Assembly: GCA_003165315.1 (NCBI GenBank)
Contig: PLSX01000242.1
Span: 1-50,408 of the forward strand
DNA length: 50,408 bases
Source: Acidobacteriota bacterium
GTDB taxonomy: Bacteria; Acidobacteriota; Terriglobia; UBA7540
Direction of reading: 5' to 3'
Part shown: piece after piece, positions 6,761 to 14,299 of the stretch
Layout of the letters: each line of letters opens with the position of its first letter
Numbering within the stretch: the stretch's first letter is position 1
Notes under the pieces: generated by a model
Database searches by the model: none
The model's input: the letters and a program-made list of their open reading frames with translations, nothing else
What the model was told of the DNA's origin: nothing
Made by a program: the position numbers and the translations under genes

Positions 6761-6900
6761 GGTTCGCGCTGATCGGCTCGCGTTTCTCGGTTCGCACTGA
6801 TCGGTTCGCATTTATTGGTTCGCATTCATTGGTTCACATTGATTGGTTCGCATTCATTGGCACGCATTGATTGGCTCGTACTGATTGGTTTGCATCGCTT
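6761..6900. repeat. Ten-copy 14-bp tandem repeat before the kinase gene
   Basis: Ten consecutive units of exactly 14 bases, consensus GGTTCGCATTGATT (for example GGTTCGCATTTATT, GGTTCGCATTCATT, GGTTCACATTGATT, GGCACGCATTGATT, GGCTCGTACTGATT). The first units are more GC-rich (GGTTCGCGCTGATC) and the last is degenerate (GGTTTGCATCGCTT). The array ends 24 bases before the kinase start, so it lies in the leader or promoter of the glycyl radical cluster. Fourteen is not a multiple of three, so it is not coding. Confidence 0.85.
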
Positions 6901-6924
6901 GGGCATGGCCGCGGCGGAGGGAAC

Positions 6925-8286
6925 ATGTCATTCATCGGCATCGATCTGGGCACGACTTTTATCAAGGGCGCGGTTTTGAATCTGGAAACGAGGGAATTGC
7001 ACCACGCCCGGCGAATCCCCTTTCCGGCTCAGCTTGAGAACGCCGCGCCGCTTGCCTGCGAGTTCGACCCGGACGAAATTCTTGATGCCGTGCGCGCACT
7101 CCTGGAGGAACTGGCGCCCCACGCGCCCGATTGCGAAGGCATCGTCATGTGCGCGCAGATGCATGGCATGGTGCTGATGAACAGCCGTGGCGAGATCCAG
7201 TCGAACTGCGTCACCTGGCGAGACCAGCGCGTGGTGATGCCGCATCCCTCCGGTTCGGAATCCTACTTCCAGGTTCTTACCCAACGCATTGACGCCAGAT
7301 CCGTTCGACAGCTCGGCAATGAGTTGGACCCCGGCAGGCCGCTCAGCTACCTCTTCTGGTTTGCGGAACAGGGTGACCTTGAGCCCGGCATCACCCCCGT
7401 TTCCCTGCCGGATTTCGTGCTGAGCGCCCTGTGCCAATCCGAGCCGGGAGTGGAGCTGACCAACGCCGGGGCTTATGGCGCCTTGAACCTTGAGACGCTT
7501 GACTGGCACGAGGGCGTGATTGCCGCGCTGGGCCTCGACAACCTCCACTGGCCGGAAATCAGGCCGCTGGGCGAGGTGGTGGGCCGCCTGGATTTGAACG
7601 GCAAGCGCGTGCCCTGCTACACGCCCGTAGGCGATTATCAGTGCGCCCTGGTGGGATCGTTGTTCGGCGCCGACGAGGTTTCACTGAACATCGCCACGGG
7701 TTCGCAAGTCAGCCGCATGACGCCGAACCTGATCCTGGGCGATTATCAAACCCGCCCGTTCTTCGAGGGGAAATTCCTCAACACCTTCACCTCTCCGCCC
7801 GGAGGCCGCGCACTGAACGTGATTGTGGATCTTCTTTGCGAATTGCCGCGGGCGCAGGGTCTGAATCTGAAAGATCCCTGGGAGACTTTCACTGAGGCCG
7901 CGGAAGATATCGACGACACGGATTTGGAAGTTGACCTGAACTTCTTTCCCACCCCGCGCGGCGATCGCGGCCGAATCGGCAACATTCGTCAGGACAATTT
8001 CACCATGGGCCACCTGTTTCGCGCCGCCTTCCAGAACATGGCGGAGAGTTTTTATGACTGCGCGCTCCGCCTTGACCCCGCCGAATCGTGGAAGAATCTA
8101 CTTTTCTCCGGCGGACTCGCCTGCAAGCTGGAAGTTCTGCGCCGCGTCATCCAGGAACAATTTGACACCCCCTACCGCCTTCCTCCCTTTGAGGAGGACA
8201 CGCTGTTTGGACTGTTGATTCTTGCAACAGTATTCAGCAACAGAGCCAAATCCATTGACAATTTGACCGACCAGCTTCGACCCTGA
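6925..8286 (+). CDS. FGGY-family carbohydrate kinase
   Basis: 453 residues with the actin-like ATPase fold of sugar kinases. Residues 1-14 read MSFIGIDLGTTFIK (phosphate-1 motif with D7). CAQMHGMVLM near residue 80 resembles the xylulokinase QMHG segment. SLNIATGSQVS in mid-protein is like the adenosine/phosphate-2 region of sedoheptulokinase-type enzymes. LLFSGGLACKLEVLRRVIQ is the FGGY C-terminal signature. I chose the ATG at 6925 because GCGGAGGGAAC stands directly before it; an upstream ATG at 6871 would translate part of the 14-bp repeat array. It should phosphorylate a ketose or polyol-derived sugar with ATP in the cytoplasm. It leads a co-directional set with a glycyl radical enzyme, its activase and a transporter, so it probably acts on that pathway's substrate or product. 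The substrate is not readable from sequence. Confidence 0.8.
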   Translation: MSFIGIDLGTTFIKGAVLNLETRELHHARRIPFPAQLENAAPLACEFDPDEILDAVRALLEELAPHAPDCEGIVMCAQMHGMVLMNSRGEIQSNCVTWRDQRVVMPHPSGSESYFQVLTQRIDARSVRQLGNELDPGRPLSYLFWFAEQGDLEPGITPVSLPDFVLSALCQSEPGVELTNAGAYGALNLETLDWHEGVIAALGLDNLHWPEIRPLGEVVGRLDLNGKRVPCYTPVGDYQCALVGSLFGADEVSLNIATGSQVSRMTPNLILGDYQTRPFFEGKFLNTFTSPPGGRALNVIVDLLCELPRAQGLNLKDPWETFTEAAEDIDDTDLEVDLNFFPTPRGDRGRIGNIRQDNFTMGHLFRAAFQNMAESFYDCALRLDPAESWKNLLFSGGLACKLEVLRRVIQEQFDTPYRLPPFEEDTLFGLLILATVFSNRAKSIDNLTDQLRP

Positions 8287-8482
8287 TTTCCACATGCTGG
8301 TCCCCAAAGTGCATTAGAGAGGGCGAAATTGTCGCCTCATCCGGCAGTATTTGCGGACTTTGCCGCTAAATTGTCTGGAAGAAAACGCATGAGTGTGCGT
8401 ACGCGCTCTCGACGATGCAGCAGAAAGCAGCGCCAAGCACCATTCCCCAAGCATGATTTTCCCGACCCCAGGAGGAATCACA

Positions 8483-10720
8483 GTGAATCCCACCGCAACC
8501 GTTTCTGAACCCTCGTACGCCGAACGTTTGGAAGCTCTTCGCCGGAGCAAAGCCAAACAAACTTTGGAGAAGCAGCGCCTTCGCGGCGCGATGGACTTTG
8601 ACGATCACGCCGTCATCCTGCCTCCTGAGGAGCTGCGCGAAACCGTGCAAACGCTCGGAGGGTCGGGCGTATATTTCACCGACGTCCTCCTGAAGTCCTT
8701 CAAGCCGATTCCCAATCACCCCAACGGCGCGTTCTATGGGCCGCGCGCAACGGGCGAAAATTTCCGGCGGCTACTGGAAGTTCATCCGGTCTGCATCGAT
8801 CCCATGTCGTCACTGGCCGGCGCATATGTGGCGAATTTCATGTCCTACCGGACGGTTCCCTGGAATCCGGACATCGACTGCACGGAACTTCTGGCCGAGC
8901 ACACCAAGTATCAGACCATCCCCGCCATTGGCGGCGTTCAGCACATGTGCCAGGACATGGAGATGGGATTGAAGCTCGGTTGGGGCGGCATCCTGGAGAA
9001 GATCAATCACTACCGCCCTCTCAACCCGCAGTCGGAAGATTTCTTCGCCGGCCTGGAACATGTGGTCCTGGGGATTCAAAACCTGATTCGCCGCCATGCC
9101 GAAGGCGCGCGCCAGATGGCGGCCGAGCAAGAGGAGATGCACCAGAATCTGCTGGAAATGGCGGAAATCAATCAGCACCTCGTCTCCAACCCGCCGAGAA
9201 CTTTTCGCGAGGCCTGCCAATGGAGCTTGTGGTACCAGAGCGTGGCGCGCATGTACAACAGCAGCGGCTCGCTTGGCCGGTTTGACATGATTCTGCTGCC
9301 CTACTACGAGGCAGACATCAAAGCGGGGATACTGACCGACAAAGAAGCCATCTTCCACATTGCCTGCCATCTGGTGCGCGACACCGCTTACATTCAGCTT
9401 GGCGGCCCGGATCTAGCGGGCAAGGACGCCACCAATCCTGTCTCATTCTTGATCCTGGAAGCGGCGCATCGGCTGAAGATTCCCGCCAACGTTGGCGTCT
9501 GTGTGGGCAGGGATGTTGAACCCAAATTGATTCGCCGCGGTGTTGAAGTCCTGATGGAAGACCGCATCGGCGTGCCCAAATTCCTGGGAGTGGATAACAC
9601 GGTGGCAGGATTCGCCGCCAACGGATTTCCAGTGGAATTGGCACGCGAGCGCGTCTATGCCGGGTGCCACTGGCTGGCTATCCCGGGACGCGAATACGCG
9701 CTGATGGACATCGTGAAAGTGAATCTGGCCGCCATCTTCGAAGTGGCCATGAAGGACATGCTGGCGGACTCGACAGTCGAGCCAAACATTGAAGAATTAT
9801 GGAGCCGCTACCAGAAGCATCTGCGCTCTGCCATGGACACGATTGGCAAGGGGTTCGACTTCCAGTACGAACACAACCACAAGGTATTCCCGGAACTTGT
9901 GCTGGACCTCCTCTGCCAGGGAACTATTGAGAAGGGGCTCGATGCCAGCAACGGCGGCGTTGAGTTTTACACCTTCGGTGTGGATGGTTCAGCGCTGGCG
10001 ACGGCGGCAGACTCCTTTGCCGCAGCCGAACATCGAGTGGAAAAACAGCATCGCCTGACATGGAAGCAGTTGCAGGCGCACCTGGAATCGAATTGGGCAG
10101 GGCCTGAGGGTGAACGCGCGCGCATCACGATGAAGAACTCGCCCCGCTTCGGCAGCGGCAACTCGCTGGGAGATGAATGGGCTGTGCGCATTGCCCGCGC
10201 CTTCACCGAAGCCGTCAAGGCCAAACCGACGCCGCGCGGCTTCATGATGATCCCCGGCCTCTTCTCCTGGGTGCTGAATCTCTCCATGGGCAAGAACATT
10301 GGCGCCACTCCCAATGGCCGCCATGCCGGCGATGGCATCTCGCACGGGGCCAATCCCGACCCCGGCTTCCGCAAAGATGGAGCTCCCACCGCCATCGCCG
10401 TTGCTGTGGCAGCCGTGCAGCCGGGATACGGAAACGCTTCGCCCCTGCAAATCGATCTCGATCCCAGCTTCAGTCATGGCGCCGATGATGTGGAAAAGGT
10501 TTCGGCCTTGATTCGAGGTCATTGCGACCTCGGCGGCACTCAAGTGAACATCAACATCCTCAGCAAGGAGAAGATCCTCGAAGCCCATAAGGATCCCTCT
10601 AAATTTCCTGATCTCATCGTCCGGGTGACAGGATTCAGTGCCTACTTTGCCAGCCTTTCACCAGAGATGCGGCAGTTCGTAGTGGATCGGCTGCTTTGCG
10701 AAGATGGGGCGCAGCAGTAG
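8483..10720 (+). CDS. Glycyl radical enzyme (PFL-like) with unusual active site
   Basis: 745 residues if started at GTG 8483, which follows a strong AGGAGGA site; an upstream in-frame start at 8393 has none. The C-terminal glycyl radical loop is VRVTGFSAYFASL with the radical Gly at residue 717. The thiyl-radical Cys is C395 in YAGCHWLAIPGREY. Known dehydratase-type members (glycerol dehydratase, choline lyase CutC, hydroxyproline dehydratase) carry C-x-E here, and pyruvate formate-lyase carries C-C; this one has C-H-W, so it fits neither group. Other family blocks such as QWSLWYQSVARMYNSSGSLGRFD and RFGSGNSLGDEWA are present, so the fold is intact. It needs anaerobic activation by the radical-SAM protein encoded next. 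Neighbouring kinase and MFS transporter suggest a sugar, polyol or related carbon source. Its reaction cannot be assigned. Confidence 0.85.
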   Translation: MNPTATVSEPSYAERLEALRRSKAKQTLEKQRLRGAMDFDDHAVILPPEELRETVQTLGGSGVYFTDVLLKSFKPIPNHPNGAFYGPRATGENFRRLLEVHPVCIDPMSSLAGAYVANFMSYRTVPWNPDIDCTELLAEHTKYQTIPAIGGVQHMCQDMEMGLKLGWGGILEKINHYRPLNPQSEDFFAGLEHVVLGIQNLIRRHAEGARQMAAEQEEMHQNLLEMAEINQHLVSNPPRTFREACQWSLWYQSVARMYNSSGSLGRFDMILLPYYEADIKAGILTDKEAIFHIACHLVRDTAYIQLGGPDLAGKDATNPVSFLILEAAHRLKIPANVGVCVGRDVEPKLIRRGVEVLMEDRIGVPKFLGVDNTVAGFAANGFPVELARERVYAGCHWLAIPGREYALMDIVKVNLAAIFEVAMKDMLADSTVEPNIEELWSRYQKHLRSAMDTIGKGFDFQYEHNHKVFPELVLDLLCQGTIEKGLDASNGGVEFYTFGVDGSALATAADSFAAAEHRVEKQHRLTWKQLQAHLESNWAGPEGERARITMKNSPRFGSGNSLGDEWAVRIARAFTEAVKAKPTPRGFMMIPGLFSWVLNLSMGKNIGATPNGRHAGDGISHGANPDPGFRKDGAPTAIAVAVAAVQPGYGNASPLQIDLDPSFSHGADDVEKVSALIRGHCDLGGTQVNINILSKEKILEAHKDPSKFPDLIVRVTGFSAYFASLSPEMRQFVVDRLLCEDGAQQ

Positions 10721-10766
10721 AGCCGCCCTTGAGGGCGCAAATGCCGGGCTCAAGCCCGGCTCTACG
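10719..10766. repeat. Double-hairpin repeat overlapping the enzyme stop codon
   Basis: TAGAGCC opens and GGCTCTA closes the element. Inside are hairpins GCCC-TTGA-GGGC and GCCGGGCT-CA-AGCCCGGC (10743-10760). The TAG stop of the glycyl radical enzyme gene lies at its left end. It could reduce read-through into the activase gene or stabilise the upstream mRNA. It belongs to the same double-hairpin style as 4855 and 50274. Confidence 0.65.
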
Positions 10767-10822
10767 GTCCATGGCATGCTTTCCCGCTGGAGTCATCAGT
10801 AAGTGGCGTTGGTCGGTCCGTT

Positions 10823-11833
10823 ATGATTGAAAACCTGAGATTGGAGACCGACTCGCGACCTGTGCATGCCGCTGCCACGGTGCTGGGCCGGGTCTTCAAT
10901 GTTCAGCGCTTCTCCATCCACGATGGGCCCGGAATCCGCACCACGATCTTCCTGAAGGGCTGTCCTCTGCGCTGCCTCTGGTGCCACAACCCTGAGGGCA
11001 TGAGCGCCGGGCCCTCGGTCTCCTTCCTCCCGGAAAAATGCATGGCGTGCGGCGAATGTGTTCGCATCTGCGAGCATGGCGCCCACCAGTTGGAATCCGC
11101 GGACGCATCGGGCGGCACGGTGACGCACATCTACAACCGCGAAGCCTGCGAAAAATGCGGCAATTGCACGGAGTTCTGCGATTCGGGTGGACTGGAATTC
11201 GTCGGCCGGCCCATGACGGTTGACGAAGTGATGAAGGAAGTGAACCAGGACAAGCCGTTCTACGCCAAATCCGGTGGCGGCATGACGATTTCCGGCGGCG
11301 AACCGCTGGTGCAGATTGACTTCACCCTCGCCCTGCTGCAAGCCGCGCGGGAACAGGGCATCCATCGGTGCGTTGAGACTTCGGGCTTTGCCAGTTGGGA
11401 GCGTTTCAAGCCGCTGCTACCGCTGGTCAACCTGTTCCTTTACGACTGGAAGGAGACGGACGAGCAGCGCCACAGAGATTTCACCGGACAGTCAAACGTG
11501 ATCATTCTGGAGAACCTTCGGTCACTTCACGAGGCCGGGGCAAACGTACAACTCCAGTGCCCCATCGTGCCCGGGTTCAATGACCGGCCGGAGCACCTTA
11601 ACGGAATCGCCGCCCTCGCGCAATCGCTTCCCAACCTCAAGGGAGTTCAACTGCTGCCCTACCATCCACTGGGCGAAAGCAAGCTGAAGCGATTTGGCTT
11701 GAGCGCGGCGGCGGCGATGCCACGTCAACCGCTCGATCCCGCGCAACTGGAACATTGGTCCAACTGGCTTCGCGAAAAGGGCGTGAACGTGGTTGGCGCC
11801 AACGCCACAGCAGCCGCGCCATCGCATCAGTAA
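10823..11833 (+). CDS. Glycyl-radical enzyme activating protein (radical SAM)
   Basis: 336 residues. FNVQRFSIHDGPGIRT leads into the radical-SAM cluster motif C47-x3-C51-x2-C54 (GCPLRCLWCHNPEG). Then come two ferredoxin-like 4Fe-4S motifs: C73/C76/C79/C83 (CMACGECVRIC) and C109/C112/C115/C119 (CEKCGNCTEFC). This is the arrangement of activases for glycerol-dehydratase-like enzymes rather than the short PFL activase. SGGGMTISGGEPL is the SAM-binding GGE segment. It abstracts hydrogen from the Gly of its partner using S-adenosylmethionine under anoxia. It is encoded 102 bases after the glycyl radical enzyme, in the same direction, so pairing is near certain. The start ATG has only a weak ribosome-binding site. 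Confidence 0.9.
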   Translation: MIENLRLETDSRPVHAAATVLGRVFNVQRFSIHDGPGIRTTIFLKGCPLRCLWCHNPEGMSAGPSVSFLPEKCMACGECVRICEHGAHQLESADASGGTVTHIYNREACEKCGNCTEFCDSGGLEFVGRPMTVDEVMKEVNQDKPFYAKSGGGMTISGGEPLVQIDFTLALLQAAREQGIHRCVETSGFASWERFKPLLPLVNLFLYDWKETDEQRHRDFTGQSNVIILENLRSLHEAGANVQLQCPIVPGFNDRPEHLNGIAALAQSLPNLKGVQLLPYHPLGESKLKRFGLSAAAAMPRQPLDPAQLEHWSNWLREKGVNVVGANATAAAPSHQ

Positions 11834-11877
11834 ATCAAATCCTGACCAGAAGGAACTCGTCCCTGTAGAAACATGAT

Positions 11878-13158
11878 ATGAAAAATTCACAGGCCGCCCG
11901 CCAGCTTCCGTTTGAACCCGCCGTTGAAACACCGCCCAAACCAACACTCAGCCTGGTTCCGCCGCCCGCACGCCCGGCTCCGCTGCTTTGGGTGATGTAC
12001 CTCGCCTATTTCTCCTTTGGACTAACTGGCGTGGTGGGCACGCTCACGCCTGACATCATCCGCGACTTTCATCTTACGCGGGCAGCGGCAGGGCTGATCG
12101 GCACCGCAACGTTTCTTTCTGTGGCACTATTCGCCATGCCCAGCGGCGTGCTGGCGGACCGCATTGGCGCGCGGCGGGTTATCCTGGCGGGCGTGGGACT
12201 AATGGCCCTGGGCTGCTTCATGGTGTCCCGGTCGCACACCTACCCGATGATTCTCGCCATGATCTTTGCCATCGGCACCGGCGTGACGATGTTGCAAACC
12301 AGCGGCAGCCCGCTGATTCAACAGTTGGATGCTCCGCAGAATTACCACCGCAACCTGACCTTCGCGGTGGCGGGCTGCACCATCGCCGCATTCCTGGCCA
12401 TCTTCTGCCTCGCTTATCTCCGAGGCACTGGCCACCCCTGGCAGACGTACTACCTCTTGTTCGGCGCCGTCTGCGTCGTGGTTGTGGCATTGCTCGCCTT
12501 GTCCAAGTTTCCTCCGCGCGCCACAAATGCGGAGGGGCTCCATCTGGAACAGATTGGGCAATTGCTGCGCAATCCCATCCTGCTCACCTACGGGCTGGGA
12601 ATCTACCTCTATTCGATGGCGGAAATCGGCATCTACTTTTGGATTCCCAAGTTCTTTGAGGACGTTCACGGCGTTCCCGCCGCAGTCTCCAATGCCAGCG
12701 CCACCACACTGATGGGAAGAGTCTTCCCCAGCCTGCCGGCTTTTGTCTACGCTCTGTTTTTGGGAATGACCGGTGTGGGGCGGATGGTGGGTGGCTCGGT
12801 TCTGAAGCGCTTCGGCACCGTTCGCGTCCTGCGCTTCTGTGCGGTGATGACCATGGTTAGCCTGCTGGTGGCCACGTTCGGGTCAACGAAACTCACCGTT
12901 GTGGGCTTTGCCGCCTGCGGGCTTTTTATTTCCGTGGTTTACCCGCTGCTCTACACCGGCACGCTCAACAGCTTCGACAAATATCGAGGCACCATTTCCG
13001 GTCTGTTGTGCACGTCCTATATTGCCGCTGCTGCCGTGCCTCCCCTGCAGGGCTGGGTGGCGGATCACATTGGAATGCGCGTGGCGATGCTGGTTCCCGC
13101 CATCTGCTTCACCTATGTAATTGGCCTCACGATGTTCGGGCGGGCGAAGTATGATTGA
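11878..13158 (+). CDS. MFS transporter of the glycyl radical cluster
   Basis: 426 residues with about twelve hydrophobic segments, starting after a proline-rich cytoplasmic lead (PAVETPPKPTLSLVPPPARPA). Helix 1 is LLWVMYLAYFSFGLTGVV. The loop 2-3 MFS signature is GVLADRIGARRVILAGVG. The second half begins near LLRNPILLTYGLGIYLYSMAEIGIYFWIPKFF. The set of segments resembles MFS members that carry small organic solutes, including sugars, but specificity is not readable. It starts 44 bases after the activase and runs in the same direction, closing the presumed operon. The most economical role is import of the compound processed by the kinase and glycyl radical enzyme. Confidence 0.82.
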   Translation: MKNSQAARQLPFEPAVETPPKPTLSLVPPPARPAPLLWVMYLAYFSFGLTGVVGTLTPDIIRDFHLTRAAAGLIGTATFLSVALFAMPSGVLADRIGARRVILAGVGLMALGCFMVSRSHTYPMILAMIFAIGTGVTMLQTSGSPLIQQLDAPQNYHRNLTFAVAGCTIAAFLAIFCLAYLRGTGHPWQTYYLLFGAVCVVVVALLALSKFPPRATNAEGLHLEQIGQLLRNPILLTYGLGIYLYSMAEIGIYFWIPKFFEDVHGVPAAVSNASATTLMGRVFPSLPAFVYALFLGMTGVGRMVGGSVLKRFGTVRVLRFCAVMTMVSLLVATFGSTKLTVVGFAACGLFISVVYPLLYTGTLNSFDKYRGTISGLLCTSYIAAAAVPPLQGWVADHIGMRVAMLVPAICFTYVIGLTMFGRAKYD

Positions 13159-13243
13159 GCCTTCGAATCGTTCACGTGCCACAGAATAGGCCCAATCTGC
13201 GCGACGATTCTTCGCCCCACTTGCTTTTCAATGAGAGAGCATC

Positions 13244-14206
13244 ATGCTGAGATCCACGATAACCGGCTTCCTGCTCATACTAATTGCTTCAGGGATTGCA
13301 TGTGCACAAGTTGAAAAGCCGATTACCGTAAGTGCCTGTCAGTTAAAGAACGATCCCGATACCTATGATCACAAATTGATTCAGCTTCAAGGCACAGTCA
13401 GTAGCGAATTCGAAGATTTCACCCTCAGAGACAGAAGATGCCCGGATTTTACAAATTCACCCTGGCTCACATATTGCGGCGAAGTCTTCGACGGCGTCAT
13501 GTATTCCTGCGATGGAAGCAGCAATAAAGGCCAGGTGGTGGAAGGGATCACAGCACCCAATACCAAAGACCCAGTGCTTGAGCGGTTCACGCGGCTCGTG
13601 GATTCTTACCGCTTCAATAGGAAGGCAAAGCACCACTATTTTCAAACTGACCCGACCTTTTCCGTGACCGCTACCTTGGTGGGCAGGTTCTTTGCAGGGA
13701 AACCCCGTAACAAGTTTTCTAGTGGGAGAGGGTTCGGCCAAATGGGCTGCTGCACACTCCTCGTAATCCAACAGGTTGTCTCAATTGACAAGGTCGACTC
13801 GAATCTCAAGCCGGGCGAATTAACCTATTACACGGAGGGATGGCACGACAGCAGCAAGAATGAAATTGTGAAAGCGCGCCAAGAAGCAATACTACAAGCC
13901 GGCGAGGCGTGGCGAAAAAGCGATCCCCAGAGAGTTGCAGCCGACGCCCTATCGGACTATCGAAAGAACTCTCCTACTCTCCTGACTTTCCTGGGATGCA
14001 CCACCAAACACCTAACGTATGGCGCCAAGAAGGACGACCAGTACTCAACCGTCTGCAAATGGGCATCAACGCCTTCTGATTCCTACGACGTGGAGGTTCT
14101 GAAGTACGACTTTCTAAAAACCCCCTCGAATAAGTGGAGAGACATCGCATGGATGCCGTCCGAAATAACACACACCCACTATTCAGACTCTGCCAGCCCC
14201 GAATAA
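13244..14206 (+). CDS. Exported protein of unknown function
   Basis: 320 residues. A Sec signal peptide is visible (MLRSTITGFLLILIASGIACAQ) with likely cleavage after CAQ or nearby. The mature part opens VSACQLKNDPDTYDHKLIQLQGTVSSEFEDFTLRDRRC, a layout seen in OB-fold-like exported proteins that start with a conserved Cys. Further Cys residues (C in WLTYCGEVF, MYSCDG, MGCCTLL, FLGCTTK, VCKWAS) suggest disulfides outside the cytoplasm. No enzyme motif is visible. It stands alone between the transporter gene and the convergent TonB receptor gene. I do not recognise a named family. Confidence 0.7.
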   Translation: MLRSTITGFLLILIASGIACAQVEKPITVSACQLKNDPDTYDHKLIQLQGTVSSEFEDFTLRDRRCPDFTNSPWLTYCGEVFDGVMYSCDGSSNKGQVVEGITAPNTKDPVLERFTRLVDSYRFNRKAKHHYFQTDPTFSVTATLVGRFFAGKPRNKFSSGRGFGQMGCCTLLVIQQVVSIDKVDSNLKPGELTYYTEGWHDSSKNEIVKARQEAILQAGEAWRKSDPQRVAADALSDYRKNSPTLLTFLGCTTKHLTYGAKKDDQYSTVCKWASTPSDSYDVEVLKYDFLKTPSNKWRDIAWMPSEITHTHYSDSASPE

Positions 14207-14254
14207 ATCCCACGGAACCAGGCCGACAAACTGCTATCGGCATAAAGTGAGCAA

Positions 14255-14275
14255 GGGCGCCCACGAGGGGCGCCC
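14255..14275. terminator. Hairpin between convergent genes
   Basis: The self-complementary arms GGGCGCCC and GGGCGCCC are separated by five bases, midway between the stops at 14206 (+) and 14300 (-). No good T-run follows on either strand, so it is a plausible but unproven two-way terminator. Confidence 0.45.
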
Positions 14276-14299
14276 GTCCTAAGGCTCGTTTCTCACCAA

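Noticed and set aside
6634..6870. 78-codon frame reading through the 14-bp repeats
   Set aside because: Product is repeat-derived (FALIGS/FAFIGSH) and the period of 14 is not a multiple of 3.
6761..6900. CRISPR array
   Set aside because: Units are contiguous with no spacers and are degenerate.
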